Shown here piece by piece: positions 44,725-52,929 of a DNA stretch of 64,000 nt. The notes under the pieces are model-generated. The model was not told where the DNA came from and made no database searches. It saw only the letters and a program-made list of their open reading frames with translations. This DNA comes from Streptomyces sp. NRRL F-2664. Lineage in GTDB: Bacteria; Actinomycetota; Actinomycetes; Streptomycetales; Streptomycetaceae. A program made the translations under genes and the position numbers. The DNA is taken from the NCBI RefSeq assembly GCF_000719345.1, contig NZ_JOFX01000007.1, positions 62,001 to 126,000 on the forward strand. The letters run 5' to 3'. How positions within the stretch are numbered: position 1 is the first letter of the stretch; each line of letters starts with the position of its first letter.

Positions 44725-45783
44725 TTGCGCCGGATCACCAGGATCGCCACCGTGGGCATCGCGTCCGCGGCGCTGGCCCTCTCGGCCACCGCCTGTGGCG
44801 GTAAGAAGTCCTCTGACGCCTCCTCCTCCCCCTCGGAGTCGGGTCAGAAGTCCGCAGCCATCGCGTACGACATCGGTGGCCGCGGCGACCAGTCGTTCAA
44901 CGACGCCGCCTACGCCGGCCTGAAGAAGGCCGAGACGGACCTCAAGATCAAGGGCTCCGAGGCCGAGCCCACCGACGGCGAGGGCGAGGCCGACAAGGTC
45001 CAGCGCCTCACCGAGCTCGCCCGCAAGGGCAACAACCCGGTCATCGGCGTCGGCTTCGCCTACGCCCCGGCCATCAAGAAGGTCGCGCCGAAGTTCCCGA
45101 ACACCACGTTCGGCATCATCGACGACACCTCGGTGACCGGCCCGAACGTCGCCAACATGGTCTTCAACGAGGAGCAGGGCTCCTACCTGGCCGGCGTCGC
45201 CGCCGCCAAGGCGTCCAAGAGCGGCACGGTCGGCTTCATCGGCGGTGTCGAGGTCCCGCTGATCAAGAAGTTCGAGGCGGGCTTCACCCAGGGCGTCAAG
45301 GACACCAACCCGAACGCCAAGGTGCTCTCCGCGTACCTGACCCAGCCGCCGAACTTCGACGGTTTCGCCAAGCCCGACCTGGGCAAGGCCGCCGCGCAGG
45401 GCCAGCTCGACGCGGGCGCCGACGTGATCTACGCCGCCGCCGGCCTCGCCGGCTCCGGCGCCATCGAGGCCGCTTCCGCCAAGGGCAAGTGGGCCATCGG
45501 CGTCGACTCCGACCAGTACAACCAGGCCGGTCTGGCGAAGTACAAGGACTCCATCCTGACCTCGGTCACCAAGGACGTCTCGGACTCCGTCTTCAACCTG
45601 ATCAAGTCGGTCGAGGACGGCAAGCCCACCACCGGTGAGATCCGCTACGGCCTGGACAAGGACGGCGTCGGCCTGGCCGACTCCAACCCGAAGTACAAGG
45701 AGATGACCGACCTCATCGCCGCGGTGGAGAAGGCCAAGGCCGACATCATCGCCAAGAAGATCACCGTCAAGACCGCCCCGTAA
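44725..45783 (+). CDS. bmpA: BMP-family nucleoside-binding lipoprotein
   Basis: Substrate-binding protein for the ABC transporter encoded downstream. The product is 352 residues: lipoprotein signal with LALSATACGG, then the Bmp domain AAIAYDIGGRGDQSFNDAAYAGL, PVIGVGFAYAPAIKKVAPKFPNT, EEQGSYLAGVAAA and GFIGGVEVPLIKKFEAGF. Members of this family bind purine and pyrimidine nucleosides. TTG at 44725 is the start, with GAAGGAG seven bases upstream. It has its own promoter with a regulatory palindrome and its own terminator, so it can be made in excess over the transporter, as is usual. Confidence 0.94.
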   Translation: MRRITRIATVGIASAALALSATACGGKKSSDASSSPSESGQKSAAIAYDIGGRGDQSFNDAAYAGLKKAETDLKIKGSEAEPTDGEGEADKVQRLTELARKGNNPVIGVGFAYAPAIKKVAPKFPNTTFGIIDDTSVTGPNVANMVFNEEQGSYLAGVAAAKASKSGTVGFIGGVEVPLIKKFEAGFTQGVKDTNPNAKVLSAYLTQPPNFDGFAKPDLGKAAAQGQLDAGADVIYAAAGLAGSGAIEAASAKGKWAIGVDSDQYNQAGLAKYKDSILTSVTKDVSDSVFNLIKSVEDGKPTTGEIRYGLDKDGVGLADSNPKYKEMTDLIAAVEKAKADIIAKKITVKTAP

Positions 45784-45812
45784 GGCAGTCTCGGACGTGT
45801 AGTCCTGGTCTC

Positions 45813-45851
45813 CGGGGTCCGGGAAGCGGTCGTCATCGCTCCCGGGCCCCG
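45813..45851 (+). terminator. bmpA terminator
   Basis: A hairpin with CGGGG, CCGGGA and GCG pairing to CGC, TCCCGG and CCCCG (45813-45828 / 45837-45851), one bulge and one mismatch, 30 bases after the bmpA stop. Confidence 0.7.
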
Positions 45852-45922
45852 AGCCTCGTTCTGTGATCACTACTCTGTGACCAAGCAGCCTTCGTGGCCG
45901 CGAGTTTTCACTTCCGACAGTG

Positions 45923-45934
45923 CTACGCGCGTAG
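45923..45934 (+). promoter_or_regulatory. Nucleoside-regulon box 2 at the ABC operon promoter
   Basis: A perfect 12-bp palindrome CTACGCGCGTAG. The likely -10 is GATACT (45950-45955), so the box covers the -35 position of the nucleoside ABC operon promoter. Confidence 0.72.
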
Positions 45935-46014
45935 AAGCATCGTGGACGCGATACTTTCACTCCCCGCCCTGTCCTCCCTGCCTTCCGCTCCTTTTGCGCC
46001 AAGGAGAGTGCGTC

Positions 46015-47673
46015 ATCAACGCGTCCAGCCCGCCCCCCGCCGTAGAACTGCACGGCATCACCAAGCGCTTCCCCGGCGTCGTCGCCAACAAGGACATCGC
46101 GATCACCGTTCGCAAGGGCACGGTCCATGCCCTCATCGGTGAGAACGGCGCCGGCAAGTCGACCCTGATGAAGATCCTCTACGGCATGCAGAAGCCGGAC
46201 GAGGGCACCATCGCCATCGACGGGGAGCAGGTCGCCTTCAGCACGCCCGGCGACGCCATCGCCCGCGGCATCGGCATGGTGCACCAGCACTTCATGCTCG
46301 CCGACAACCTCACCGTCCTGGAGAACGTCGTTCTCGGCGGCGAGAAGCTGTACGGCATCGGCGCCAAGGCGCGCAAGAAGATCATGGAGATCTCGGACGC
46401 GTACGGCCTGGGCGTGCGCCCCGACGTCCTCGTCGAGGACCTCGGCGTCGCCGACCGCCAGCGCGTGGAGATCCTCAAGGTCCTCTACCGCGGCGCCAAG
46501 ATCCTCATCCTCGACGAGCCGACCGCCGTGCTCGTGCCGCAGGAGGTGGACGCACTCTTCGACAACCTGCGCGAGCTCAAGTCCGAGGGCCTGACCGTCA
46601 TCTTCATCTCGCACAAGCTGGGCGAGGTCCTGAAGGTCGCCGACGACATCACCGTCATCCGGCGCGGCACCACGGTCGGCACCGCCGACCCGAAGACCGC
46701 CACCCCCAAGCAGCTCGCCGAGCTGATGGTCGGTGCGGAGCTGCCCTCGCCGGAGACCCGCGAGTCGACGGTGACCACGACCCCGATGCTCCAGGTGGCG
46801 GGTCTGACCGTCGCCGCGGGCGGCGCCGTCGTCGCCGAGCCGGAGGTCCTGGTCCCCGCGGGCGCCCCGGACTCCTCGACCCAGGAGAAGGCCGAGGTCG
46901 GCCGCCTGCTGCTGGACGACATCAACCTCACCATCCACAAGGGCGAGATCCTCGGCATCGCCGGTGTCGAGGGCAACGGCCAGACGGAGCTGATCGAGGC
47001 CCTCATGGGCATGATGGCCCCCGACGCGGGCGTCATCACCCTGGACGGCGCGGACATCACCGGGATGTCGGTGCGCAAGCGCCGCGAGGGCGGCATCGGC
47101 TACATCCCCGAGGACCGCCACCGCCACGGCCTGCTGCTGGAGTCCCCGCTCTGGGAGAACCGCATCCTCGGCCACGTCACCGAGGCGCCCAACTCCAAGA
47201 AGGGCATCCTCGACCCGAAGGCGGCCCGCAAGGACACCGAGCGGATCGTGCGCGAGTACGACGTCCGCACGCCCGGCATCGACGTCACCGCGGCCTCGCT
47301 CTCCGGCGGCAACCAGCAGAAGCTGATCGTCGGCCGCGAGATGAGCCACAACCCCAAGTTCCTCATCGCCGCCCACCCCACCCGCGGTGTGGACGTCGGC
47401 GCGCAGGCGCAGATCTGGGACGCGATCCGCGAGGCCCGCCGCGAGGGCCTGGCCGTGCTGCTGATCTCCGCCGACCTGGACGAGCTCATCGGCCTGTCCG
47501 ACACCCTGCGCGTGATCTACCGCGGCCGCCTGGTCGCGGACGCCGACCCGGCGACCGTCACCCCCGAGGAGCTGGGCACCGCCATGACGGGCGCCGCCTC
47601 GGGGCACCTGGAAGCAACCGACAACCACTCCGCCGCTGCCGACGGTGACACGACGGAGGACGAGGCCCGATGA
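46015..47673 (+). CDS. Nucleoside ABC transporter ATP-binding protein, probable ATC start
   Basis: A 552-residue ATPase with two ABC domains, as in NupA/YufO-type importers. First half: Walker A GENGAGKSTLMKILYG, Q-loop MVHQHFMLADNLTV, Walker B KILILDEPTAVL. Second half: degenerate Walker A GVEGNGQTELIEALMG, signature LSGGNQQKLIVGREM and HPTRGVDVGAQ. No ATG, GTG or TTG lies at the expected N-terminus (INASSPPPAVELHGITKRFPG). The codon eight bases after AAGGAG (46001-46006) is ATC at 46015, with GTC at 46012 as the alternative. It overlaps the permease gene by four bases. Confidence 0.93.
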   Translation: MNASSPPPAVELHGITKRFPGVVANKDIAITVRKGTVHALIGENGAGKSTLMKILYGMQKPDEGTIAIDGEQVAFSTPGDAIARGIGMVHQHFMLADNLTVLENVVLGGEKLYGIGAKARKKIMEISDAYGLGVRPDVLVEDLGVADRQRVEILKVLYRGAKILILDEPTAVLVPQEVDALFDNLRELKSEGLTVIFISHKLGEVLKVADDITVIRRGTTVGTADPKTATPKQLAELMVGAELPSPETRESTVTTTPMLQVAGLTVAAGGAVVAEPEVLVPAGAPDSSTQEKAEVGRLLLDDINLTIHKGEILGIAGVEGNGQTELIEALMGMMAPDAGVITLDGADITGMSVRKRREGGIGYIPEDRHRHGLLLESPLWENRILGHVTEAPNSKKGILDPKAARKDTERIVREYDVRTPGIDVTAASLSGGNQQKLIVGREMSHNPKFLIAAHPTRGVDVGAQAQIWDAIREARREGLAVLLISADLDELIGLSDTLRVIYRGRLVADADPATVTPEELGTAMTGAASGHLEATDNHSAAADGDTTEDEAR

Positions 47674-48785
47674 AGACATTCGACAAGGACCGGCTGATGC
47701 TCGCCATCGCCGGGCCCCTGCTCGCGCTGGTCAGCGCGTTCGTACTGACCATGATCGTGCTGGCGGCGACGGGCATCAACCCGATCGAGCCCCTGCGCAT
47801 CATGGTGGAGAACGGCGGCTACGAGGACATCCAGGTCCTCATCGTCAACCAGGCCGGCACGTACTACCTGGCAGCCCTGGCCGTCGCCATCGGCTTCCGG
47901 ATGAACCTCTTCAACATCGGCGTCGACGGCCAGTACCGCCTCGCCGCGATGATCTCCGCCGTGGTCGGTGGCGCCATCGCGCTGCCCGGTCCGCTGCACA
48001 TCCTCCTGATCGTCGTCGTCGCGATGCTGACCGGCGCCTTCTGGGCCGGCATCGCCGGTGTCCTCAAGGCCAAGCGCGGCGTGAGCGAGGTCGTATCGAC
48101 GATCATGCTGAACGCCATCGCGACCAGCCTGATCGCCTGGCTGATCCTGCCGAAGAACCTCGGCGTGCAGGTGGAGGGCTCCAACGACCTCACCACCGGC
48201 GAGATCGCCGAGTCCGGCTGGTTCCCGGCCCTCTCCCTCGGCGACTCGGGCGAGATCTACGGCTTCACCTTCATCGCCTTCGCCCTCGGCGTCGTCTACT
48301 GGTTCGTACTCAACCGCACCCGCTTCGGCTTCGACCTGCGCGCCAGCGGTGCGAGCGAGTCCGCCGCCGCGGCCTCCGGTGTCGACTCCAAGAAGATGAT
48401 CATCACCGCGATGCTCATCTCCGGCGCTGTCGCCGGCCTGTCCGGCATGCCCGTGCTGCTCGGCGAGAGCCACACGTACACCCTCGTCTTCCCCGTGGGC
48501 GTCGGCTTCACCGGCATCACCATCGCCCTGCTCGGCCGCAACAGCCCCGTGGGCATCTTCTTCGCCGCCCTCCTGATGGCCTTCATCGACAAGGCGTCCG
48601 CCGGCCTCGACACGGCCGGCTACGCCAAGGAGATCGGCACGATCATGAAGGGCCTGATCGTGATCGCGGTGGTCGTCTCCTACGAGCTCATCCGCCGCTA
48701 CGGCATCCGCCGCCAGCAGCAGAAGGTCGGCGAGGAACTGGCCGCGGGCCACGCCATGAAGACCGAGAAGGAGGTCGCGGCGTGA
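47670..48785 (+). CDS. Nucleoside ABC transporter permease 1
   Basis: A 371-residue permease of the BPD_transp_2 (branched-chain/ribose-type) family with about ten helices. GTYYLAALAVAIGFRMNLFNIGVDGQYRLAA, AKRGVSEVVSTIMLNAIATSLIAWL (EAA-like loop) and GASESAAAASGVDSKKMII are family signatures. The ATG overlaps the ATPase stop (ATGA). The permease pairs with the next one to form the membrane channel for nucleosides delivered by BmpA. Confidence 0.94.
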   Translation: MKTFDKDRLMLAIAGPLLALVSAFVLTMIVLAATGINPIEPLRIMVENGGYEDIQVLIVNQAGTYYLAALAVAIGFRMNLFNIGVDGQYRLAAMISAVVGGAIALPGPLHILLIVVVAMLTGAFWAGIAGVLKAKRGVSEVVSTIMLNAIATSLIAWLILPKNLGVQVEGSNDLTTGEIAESGWFPALSLGDSGEIYGFTFIAFALGVVYWFVLNRTRFGFDLRASGASESAAAASGVDSKKMIITAMLISGAVAGLSGMPVLLGESHTYTLVFPVGVGFTGITIALLGRNSPVGIFFAALLMAFIDKASAGLDTAGYAKEIGTIMKGLIVIAVVVSYELIRRYGIRRQQQKVGEELAAGHAMKTEKEVAA

Positions 48786-50044
48786 GCGCCAGCACCGTTT
48801 CCACGAAGAAGGCGGCGCCCGCCCCGGGCAGCCGCAAGAAGCTCACCCTGCCCTGGATCCTGCTGATCATCGCGGGTGGCCTCGCGCTGGTCTCGCTCGT
48901 CCGCCTGATCTCCGGCGCCGACGACCTGACCTCCGTCGGCCAGGTCTCCGGAGCCCTCTCCCTCGCCGTGCCGATCGGCCTCGCCGGCCTCGGCGGTCTG
49001 TGGGCCGAGCGCGCGGGCGTCGTCAACATCGGCCTCGAAGGCATGATGATCCTCGGCACCTGGTTCGGTGCCTGGGCCGGCTACCAGTGGGGCCCGTGGT
49101 CGGGTGTGCTCGTCGGCATCGCCGGCGGCGCCGTCGGCGGCCTGCTGCACGCGATCATCACGGTCACCTTCAACGTCAACCACATCGTCTCCGGTGTGGC
49201 CATCAACATCCTCGCCCTGGGCTTCACCCAGTACCTGTCGAACTTCACGTTCGCCGAGGCGCCGGGCGGCTCCTCCAAGCAGTCGCCGCAGGTCGAGCCC
49301 ATCACCAAGATCACCATTCCGGGCCTCTCGGACTGGATGGCCGACCTCCAGGGCAAGCACTGGTTCTTCGTCTCGGACCTCGCCGGCGTCATCGGCGGCC
49401 TGATCACCGAGATCTCGCTGCTCACCATCGTGGCCCTGCTGCTGATCCCCGCCACCTGGTGGGTGCTGTGGCGGACCTCCTTCGGCCTGCGCCTGCGCTC
49501 CTGCGGTGAGAACCCGATCGCCGCCGAGTCCCTCGGCGTCAACGTCTACAAGTACAAGTACATCGCCGTGATCGTCTCCGGTGCCCTCGCGGGCCTCGGC
49601 GGCGTGTACCTGTCCGAGGTCGCCAGCCCCATCTACCAGGAGGGCCAGACCGGCGGCCGCGGCTACATCGGCCTCGCCGCGATGATCTTCGGCAACTGGA
49701 TGCCGGGCGGCATGGCGCTGGGCGCGGGCCTGTTCGGCTTCATCGACAGCCTCAAGCTGCGCGGCGGCGCCGAGAACGTCCACGCGATGCTGCTGCTGAT
49801 CGCGATCCTGCTGGTCATCGTCTGCGTCTGGCAGCTCTACAAGAAGAAGTACATCCAGGCCGGCATCTCCGCGGCCTTCGCGGCCCTGCTCTTCGTCTGG
49901 TACACCGTGACCGACGCGGTGCCGAGCCAGTTCGTCGACGCGGCCCCGTACCTGACCACGCTGCTCGTGCTCGCCCTGTCGGCGCAGCGCCTGCGGATGC
50001 CGAAGGCGGACGGCATGCCGTACCGCAAGGGCCAGGGCAAGTGA
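48782..50044 (+). CDS. Nucleoside ABC transporter permease 2
   Basis: A 420-residue second permease of the same family, with an Ala/Lys-rich N-terminal tail and about ten helices. LGGLWAERAGVVNIGLEGMMILGTWFGAW is the conserved second-permease signature. NPIAAESLGVNVYKYKYIAVIVSGALAGLGGVYLS contains the EAA-like loop, followed by GRGYIGLAAMIFGNW. The GTG start overlaps the previous stop (GTGA), and its own stop overlaps the cdd start, so transport and deamination are co-translated. Confidence 0.94.
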   Translation: MSASTVSTKKAAPAPGSRKKLTLPWILLIIAGGLALVSLVRLISGADDLTSVGQVSGALSLAVPIGLAGLGGLWAERAGVVNIGLEGMMILGTWFGAWAGYQWGPWSGVLVGIAGGAVGGLLHAIITVTFNVNHIVSGVAINILALGFTQYLSNFTFAEAPGGSSKQSPQVEPITKITIPGLSDWMADLQGKHWFFVSDLAGVIGGLITEISLLTIVALLLIPATWWVLWRTSFGLRLRSCGENPIAAESLGVNVYKYKYIAVIVSGALAGLGGVYLSEVASPIYQEGQTGGRGYIGLAAMIFGNWMPGGMALGAGLFGFIDSLKLRGGAENVHAMLLLIAILLVIVCVWQLYKKKYIQAGISAAFAALLFVWYTVTDAVPSQFVDAAPYLTTLLVLALSAQRLRMPKADGMPYRKGQGK

Positions 50045-50439
50045 CCGCGGAGCCCGCGGTGGACTGGGACGTCCTGCGGACGCACGCCCGGGACGCGATG
50101 ACCCGGGCGTACGCCCCGTACTCGGGCTTCCCGGTCGGGGTCGCCGCCCTCGTGGACGACGGCCGCATCGTGACCGGCTGCAACGTCGAGAACGCGAGCT
50201 ACGGGCTGGGCCTGTGCGCCGAGTGCGGCCTGGTCTCCTCCCTCCAGGCCACGGGCGGCGGCCGCCTCACGCACTTCACGTGCGTGGACGGCAAGGGCGA
50301 GATCCTCGTCCCGTGCGGACGCTGCCGCCAGCTGCTGTACGAGTTCGGCGGCGACGAGCTGCTGGTGGAGACCCCGGACGGGGTCCTGCCGCTCGCGGCG
50401 ATGCTGCCGCAGGCCTTCGGGCCCGACCACCTGAGATAG
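50041..50439 (+). CDS. cdd: Cytidine deaminase
   Basis: Deaminates cytidine and deoxycytidine to uridine and deoxyuridine in salvage. The 132-residue length is normal for the small tetrameric form. The zinc site is CNVENASYGLGLCAECG (first Cys and catalytic Glu) and PCGRCRQLLYEF (two further Cys). The GTG at 50041 overlaps the permease stop by four bases. Last gene of the ABC operon, with a terminator directly after. Confidence 0.95.
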   Translation: MTAEPAVDWDVLRTHARDAMTRAYAPYSGFPVGVAALVDDGRIVTGCNVENASYGLGLCAECGLVSSLQATGGGRLTHFTCVDGKGEILVPCGRCRQLLYEFGGDELLVETPDGVLPLAAMLPQAFGPDHLR

Positions 50440-50441
50440 CC

Positions 50442-50484
50442 GTGCCGACGGCCCTTCGCCCTGCCGGGCGGAGGGCCGTCGCAC
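50442..50484 (+). terminator. cdd terminator
   Basis: A long hairpin: GTGCCGACGGCCCTTCGCCC pairs with GGGCGGAGGGCCGTCGCAC (50442-50461 / 50466-50484) across one bulge and one mismatch. It separates the transporter operon from deoA. Confidence 0.8.
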
Positions 50485-50514
50485 TTCCTTTCCCCGAACC
50501 CCTCTCTCCTCTCT

Positions 50515-50526
50515 CTATGCGCGTAG
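50515..50526 (+). promoter_or_regulatory. Nucleoside-regulon box 3 upstream of deoA
   Basis: CTATGCGCGTAG, one base from the perfect palindrome, located 13 bases before the deoA start and next to its AAGGAAG ribosome site. Binding here would block the promoter or translation start region. Confidence 0.68.
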
Positions 50527-50539
50527 AAGGAAGCACCTC

Positions 50540-51817
50540 ATGGACGTCATCTCCGTCATCCGGACCAAGCGGGACCGCGGTGAGCTGAGCCCCGAGCAGA
50601 TCGACTGGGTCATCGACGCCTACACCCGCGGTGTCGTGGCCGACGAGCAGATGTCCGCGCTGGCCATGGCCATCCTGCTCAACGGCATGAACCGGACCGA
50701 GATCGCCCGTTGGACCGCGGCGATGATCGCCTCCGGCGAGCGCATGAACTTCGACGCGCTGTCCCGCCCGACCGCGGACAAGCACTCCACCGGCGGCGTC
50801 GGGGACAAGATCACCCTGCCGCTGGCCCCGCTCGTCGCCGCGTGCGGCGCGGCCGTGCCGCAACTGTCGGGCCGCGGCCTCGGCCACACCGGCGGCACCC
50901 TCGACAAGCTGGAGTCCATCCCCGGCTGGCGCGCGCTGCTCTCCAACGAGGAGATGATGCACGTCCTCGACACCACCGGCGCGGTCATCTGCGCGGCCGG
51001 CGACGGACTGGCCCCGGCCGACAAGAAGCTCTACGCGCTGCGTGACGTCACGGGCACGGTCGAGGCGATCCCGCTCATCGCCTCCTCGATCATGTCGAAG
51101 AAGATCGCCGAGGGCACCGGCTCGCTCGTCCTGGACGTCAAGGTCGGCTCCGGCGCCTTCATGAAGAACATCGAAGACGCCCGCGAGCTGGCCCGCACCA
51201 TGGTCGGCCTCGGCACCGACTCGGGAGTCAAGACCGTCGCGCTGCTCACCGACATGTCCACCCCGCTCGGCCTGACGGCCGGCAACGCCCTCGAAGTCCG
51301 CGAGTCGGTCGAGGTCCTCGCCGGCGGCGGCCCGGCCGACGTCGTCGAGCTGACCATCGCGCTGGCCAAGGAGATGCTGGACGCGGCGGGCATCAAGGAC
51401 GCCGACCCGGCGAAGGCCCTCGCGGACGGCTCCGCCATGGACCACTGGCGCCGGATGATCGCGGCCCAGGGCGGCGACCCGGACGCGGCCCTGCCGGTGG
51501 CCCGCGAGCAGCACGTCGTCACCGCCCCCGAGTCGGGCGTCCTGACCCGCCTGGACGCGTACGGCGTCGGCGTCGGCGCCTGGCGCCTCGGCGCGGGCCG
51601 GGCCCGCAAGGAGGACCCGGTGCAGGCGGGCGCGGGCATCGAGCTGCACGCGAAGCCGGGCGACACCGTCACGGCCGGCCAGCCGCTGATGACGCTGCAC
51701 ACGGACACCCCGGAGAAGTTCGACTACGCCCTGGCGGCGCTGGACGGCTCCTTCGACATCGCCGCGGCGGGCACGTCCTTCACCGCCACGCCGATCGTCC
51801 TGGACCGCATCGCCTGA
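50540..51817 (+). CDS. deoA: Thymidine phosphorylase
   Basis: Splits thymidine/deoxyuridine to base and deoxyribose-1-phosphate. The protein has 425 residues. RTEIARWTAAMIASGERM, ADKHSTGGVGDKITLPLAP (phosphate/substrate loop), LSGRGLGHTGGTLDKLESIPG, SSIMSKKIAEGTGSLVLDVKVGSGAFMK and GNALEVRESVEVLAGGGP are characteristic. It uses deoxyuridine made by Cdd, fitting its place after the transporter operon. It has its own box-containing promoter and a 12-bp terminator. Confidence 0.96.
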   Translation: MDVISVIRTKRDRGELSPEQIDWVIDAYTRGVVADEQMSALAMAILLNGMNRTEIARWTAAMIASGERMNFDALSRPTADKHSTGGVGDKITLPLAPLVAACGAAVPQLSGRGLGHTGGTLDKLESIPGWRALLSNEEMMHVLDTTGAVICAAGDGLAPADKKLYALRDVTGTVEAIPLIASSIMSKKIAEGTGSLVLDVKVGSGAFMKNIEDARELARTMVGLGTDSGVKTVALLTDMSTPLGLTAGNALEVRESVEVLAGGGPADVVELTIALAKEMLDAAGIKDADPAKALADGSAMDHWRRMIAAQGGDPDAALPVAREQHVVTAPESGVLTRLDAYGVGVGAWRLGAGRARKEDPVQAGAGIELHAKPGDTVTAGQPLMTLHTDTPEKFDYALAALDGSFDIAAAGTSFTATPIVLDRIA

Positions 51818-51838
51818 CCTGCGGCTTCCCCTTCGGGT

Positions 51839-51872
51839 GAACGGGACCGGTGGACCCCCGCCGGTCCCGTTC
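51839..51872 (+). terminator. deoA terminator
   Basis: A perfect 12-bp stem GAACGGGACCGG/CCGGTCCCGTTC (51839-51850 / 51861-51872) with a ten-base loop. Confidence 0.78.
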
Positions 51873-51913
51873 GGCATGCTGGGACCGGTGACGAACCGAT
51901 TGAGGAGCACACC

Positions 51914-52507
51914 ATGAGCGCACTCACCGTCCAGCAGGAGCCGCCGCAGGGCGGCGACAGCTGGGAGGGCCTCGTCCGCCTCTGGGAGGAGACGGACTGG
52001 CCCGAGGGCTGCAAGGTGGAGATCATCGACGGGATCATCACCGTGGCACCACCGCCCGTGAACCACCACAACTACATTGCCCACCAGGTGCATCGTGCAC
52101 TGTTGGCCGTCGTTCAGGACGATTTCGGGATCTACCAGACCCTGAACGTCGCCGTCCCCTCTCGTAGCGGGCTGTTCGTCCCGGACCTCGTCGTCGCCCC
52201 CGACGACGTGGTCCTGGAGGACGCCAACTACATTCCCGCGGCCGCCGCCGAACTCGTCGTCGAGATCACTTCCAGGTCGAATGCGGTCCATGACCGCGTC
52301 GCCAAGCTCCACGGATATGCCCTTGCGGGCATCCCGCTCTATCTCCTCATCGACCCGCACGCGACCGGAGAACCGGCGATCCACTTGTACGGCGAGCCGA
52401 CGAGCGGAACGTACCGCCTGTTGTGGGCGGGCAAGTTCGGCGAGACCGTAGAACTTCCGGCTCCCTTCACCCTGTCCCTCGACACCTCCGGTTTCCCCCG
52501 CCCCTGA
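51914..52507 (+). CDS. Uma2-family (DUF820) nuclease-fold protein
   Basis: A 197-residue protein with the PD-(D/E)XK-like core of the Uma2/DUF820 family. VEIIDGIITVAPPPVNHHNYIAHQVHRAL opens the domain. VPDLVVAPDDVVL supplies the Asp, and ELVVEITSRSNAVHDRVAKLHGYALAGIPLYLLID supplies Glu and the conserved Lys. Streptomyces genomes carry many copies, and their in vivo role is unknown. The ATG at 51914 follows GAGGAG. Base composition is slightly less GC-rich in places than neighbours, which suggests accessory origin. Confidence 0.88.
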   Translation: MSALTVQQEPPQGGDSWEGLVRLWEETDWPEGCKVEIIDGIITVAPPPVNHHNYIAHQVHRALLAVVQDDFGIYQTLNVAVPSRSGLFVPDLVVAPDDVVLEDANYIPAAAAELVVEITSRSNAVHDRVAKLHGYALAGIPLYLLIDPHATGEPAIHLYGEPTSGTYRLLWAGKFGETVELPAPFTLSLDTSGFPRP

Positions 52508-52560
52508 GTTCGAGCCGCGGCAGGGTCCCGCCCGGGAGCGGTTCGCTGCGCCGGGCGGCG

Positions 52561-52929
52561 ATGAGTTCCGGCGGGTCGGGGAGTCATCCCCTCGTGGAGA
52601 CCACCCGACTCGTGCTGCCCGGACCCGCCCCGACCGCCCACGACGCCGCCGCGCTGTGCGCCCGTCTGGCCCGCCTGTACGAGGACGGGGCCCGCGCGGT
52701 GGAGTGCGACGCGCGGGCCGTCACCGCGCCGGGCCTGGGCGCCGTGGAGGTGCTGGCCCGGCTGCGGCTGACCGCGCGGGGCCGGCCGCTGCGGGTGACC
52801 GGTGCCGGGCCCGCCCTACGCGCCCTGCTGCATCTCGTGGGACTCGTCGAGCTGCTCGGGCAGCCCGAAGAGCGGGAACCAGCGGGCCGTGTCGAGGAAG
52901 GCGTTGAGGCCGACGATCCGGCCCTGTGA
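52561..52929 (+). CDS. STAS-domain protein (anti-anti-sigma type)
   Basis: A 122-residue protein with the STAS pattern: an N-terminal strand (ETTRLVLPGPAPTAHDAAALCARLARL), VECDARAVTAPGLGAVEVLARLRLTARGRPLRVTGAGPALRALLHLVGLVELLG. The Asp/Ser that is phosphorylated in SpoIIAA-like proteins is not obvious (TAPGLG). The last ~38 codons overlap the 3' end of the convergent sigma factor gene. The pairing with a sigma gene suggests a regulatory role. The ATG at 52561 lacks a strong ribosome site. Confidence 0.75.
   Translation: MSSGGSGSHPLVETTRLVLPGPAPTAHDAAALCARLARLYEDGARAVECDARAVTAPGLGAVEVLARLRLTARGRPLRVTGAGPALRALLHLVGLVELLGQPEEREPAGRVEEGVEADDPAL

Noticed and set aside
44641..47679. A 1012-codon open frame on the minus strand across bmpA and the ABC ATPase
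   Set aside because: It is the antisense shadow of two well-recognised genes in GC-rich DNA; its translation is low-complexity and matches no family.
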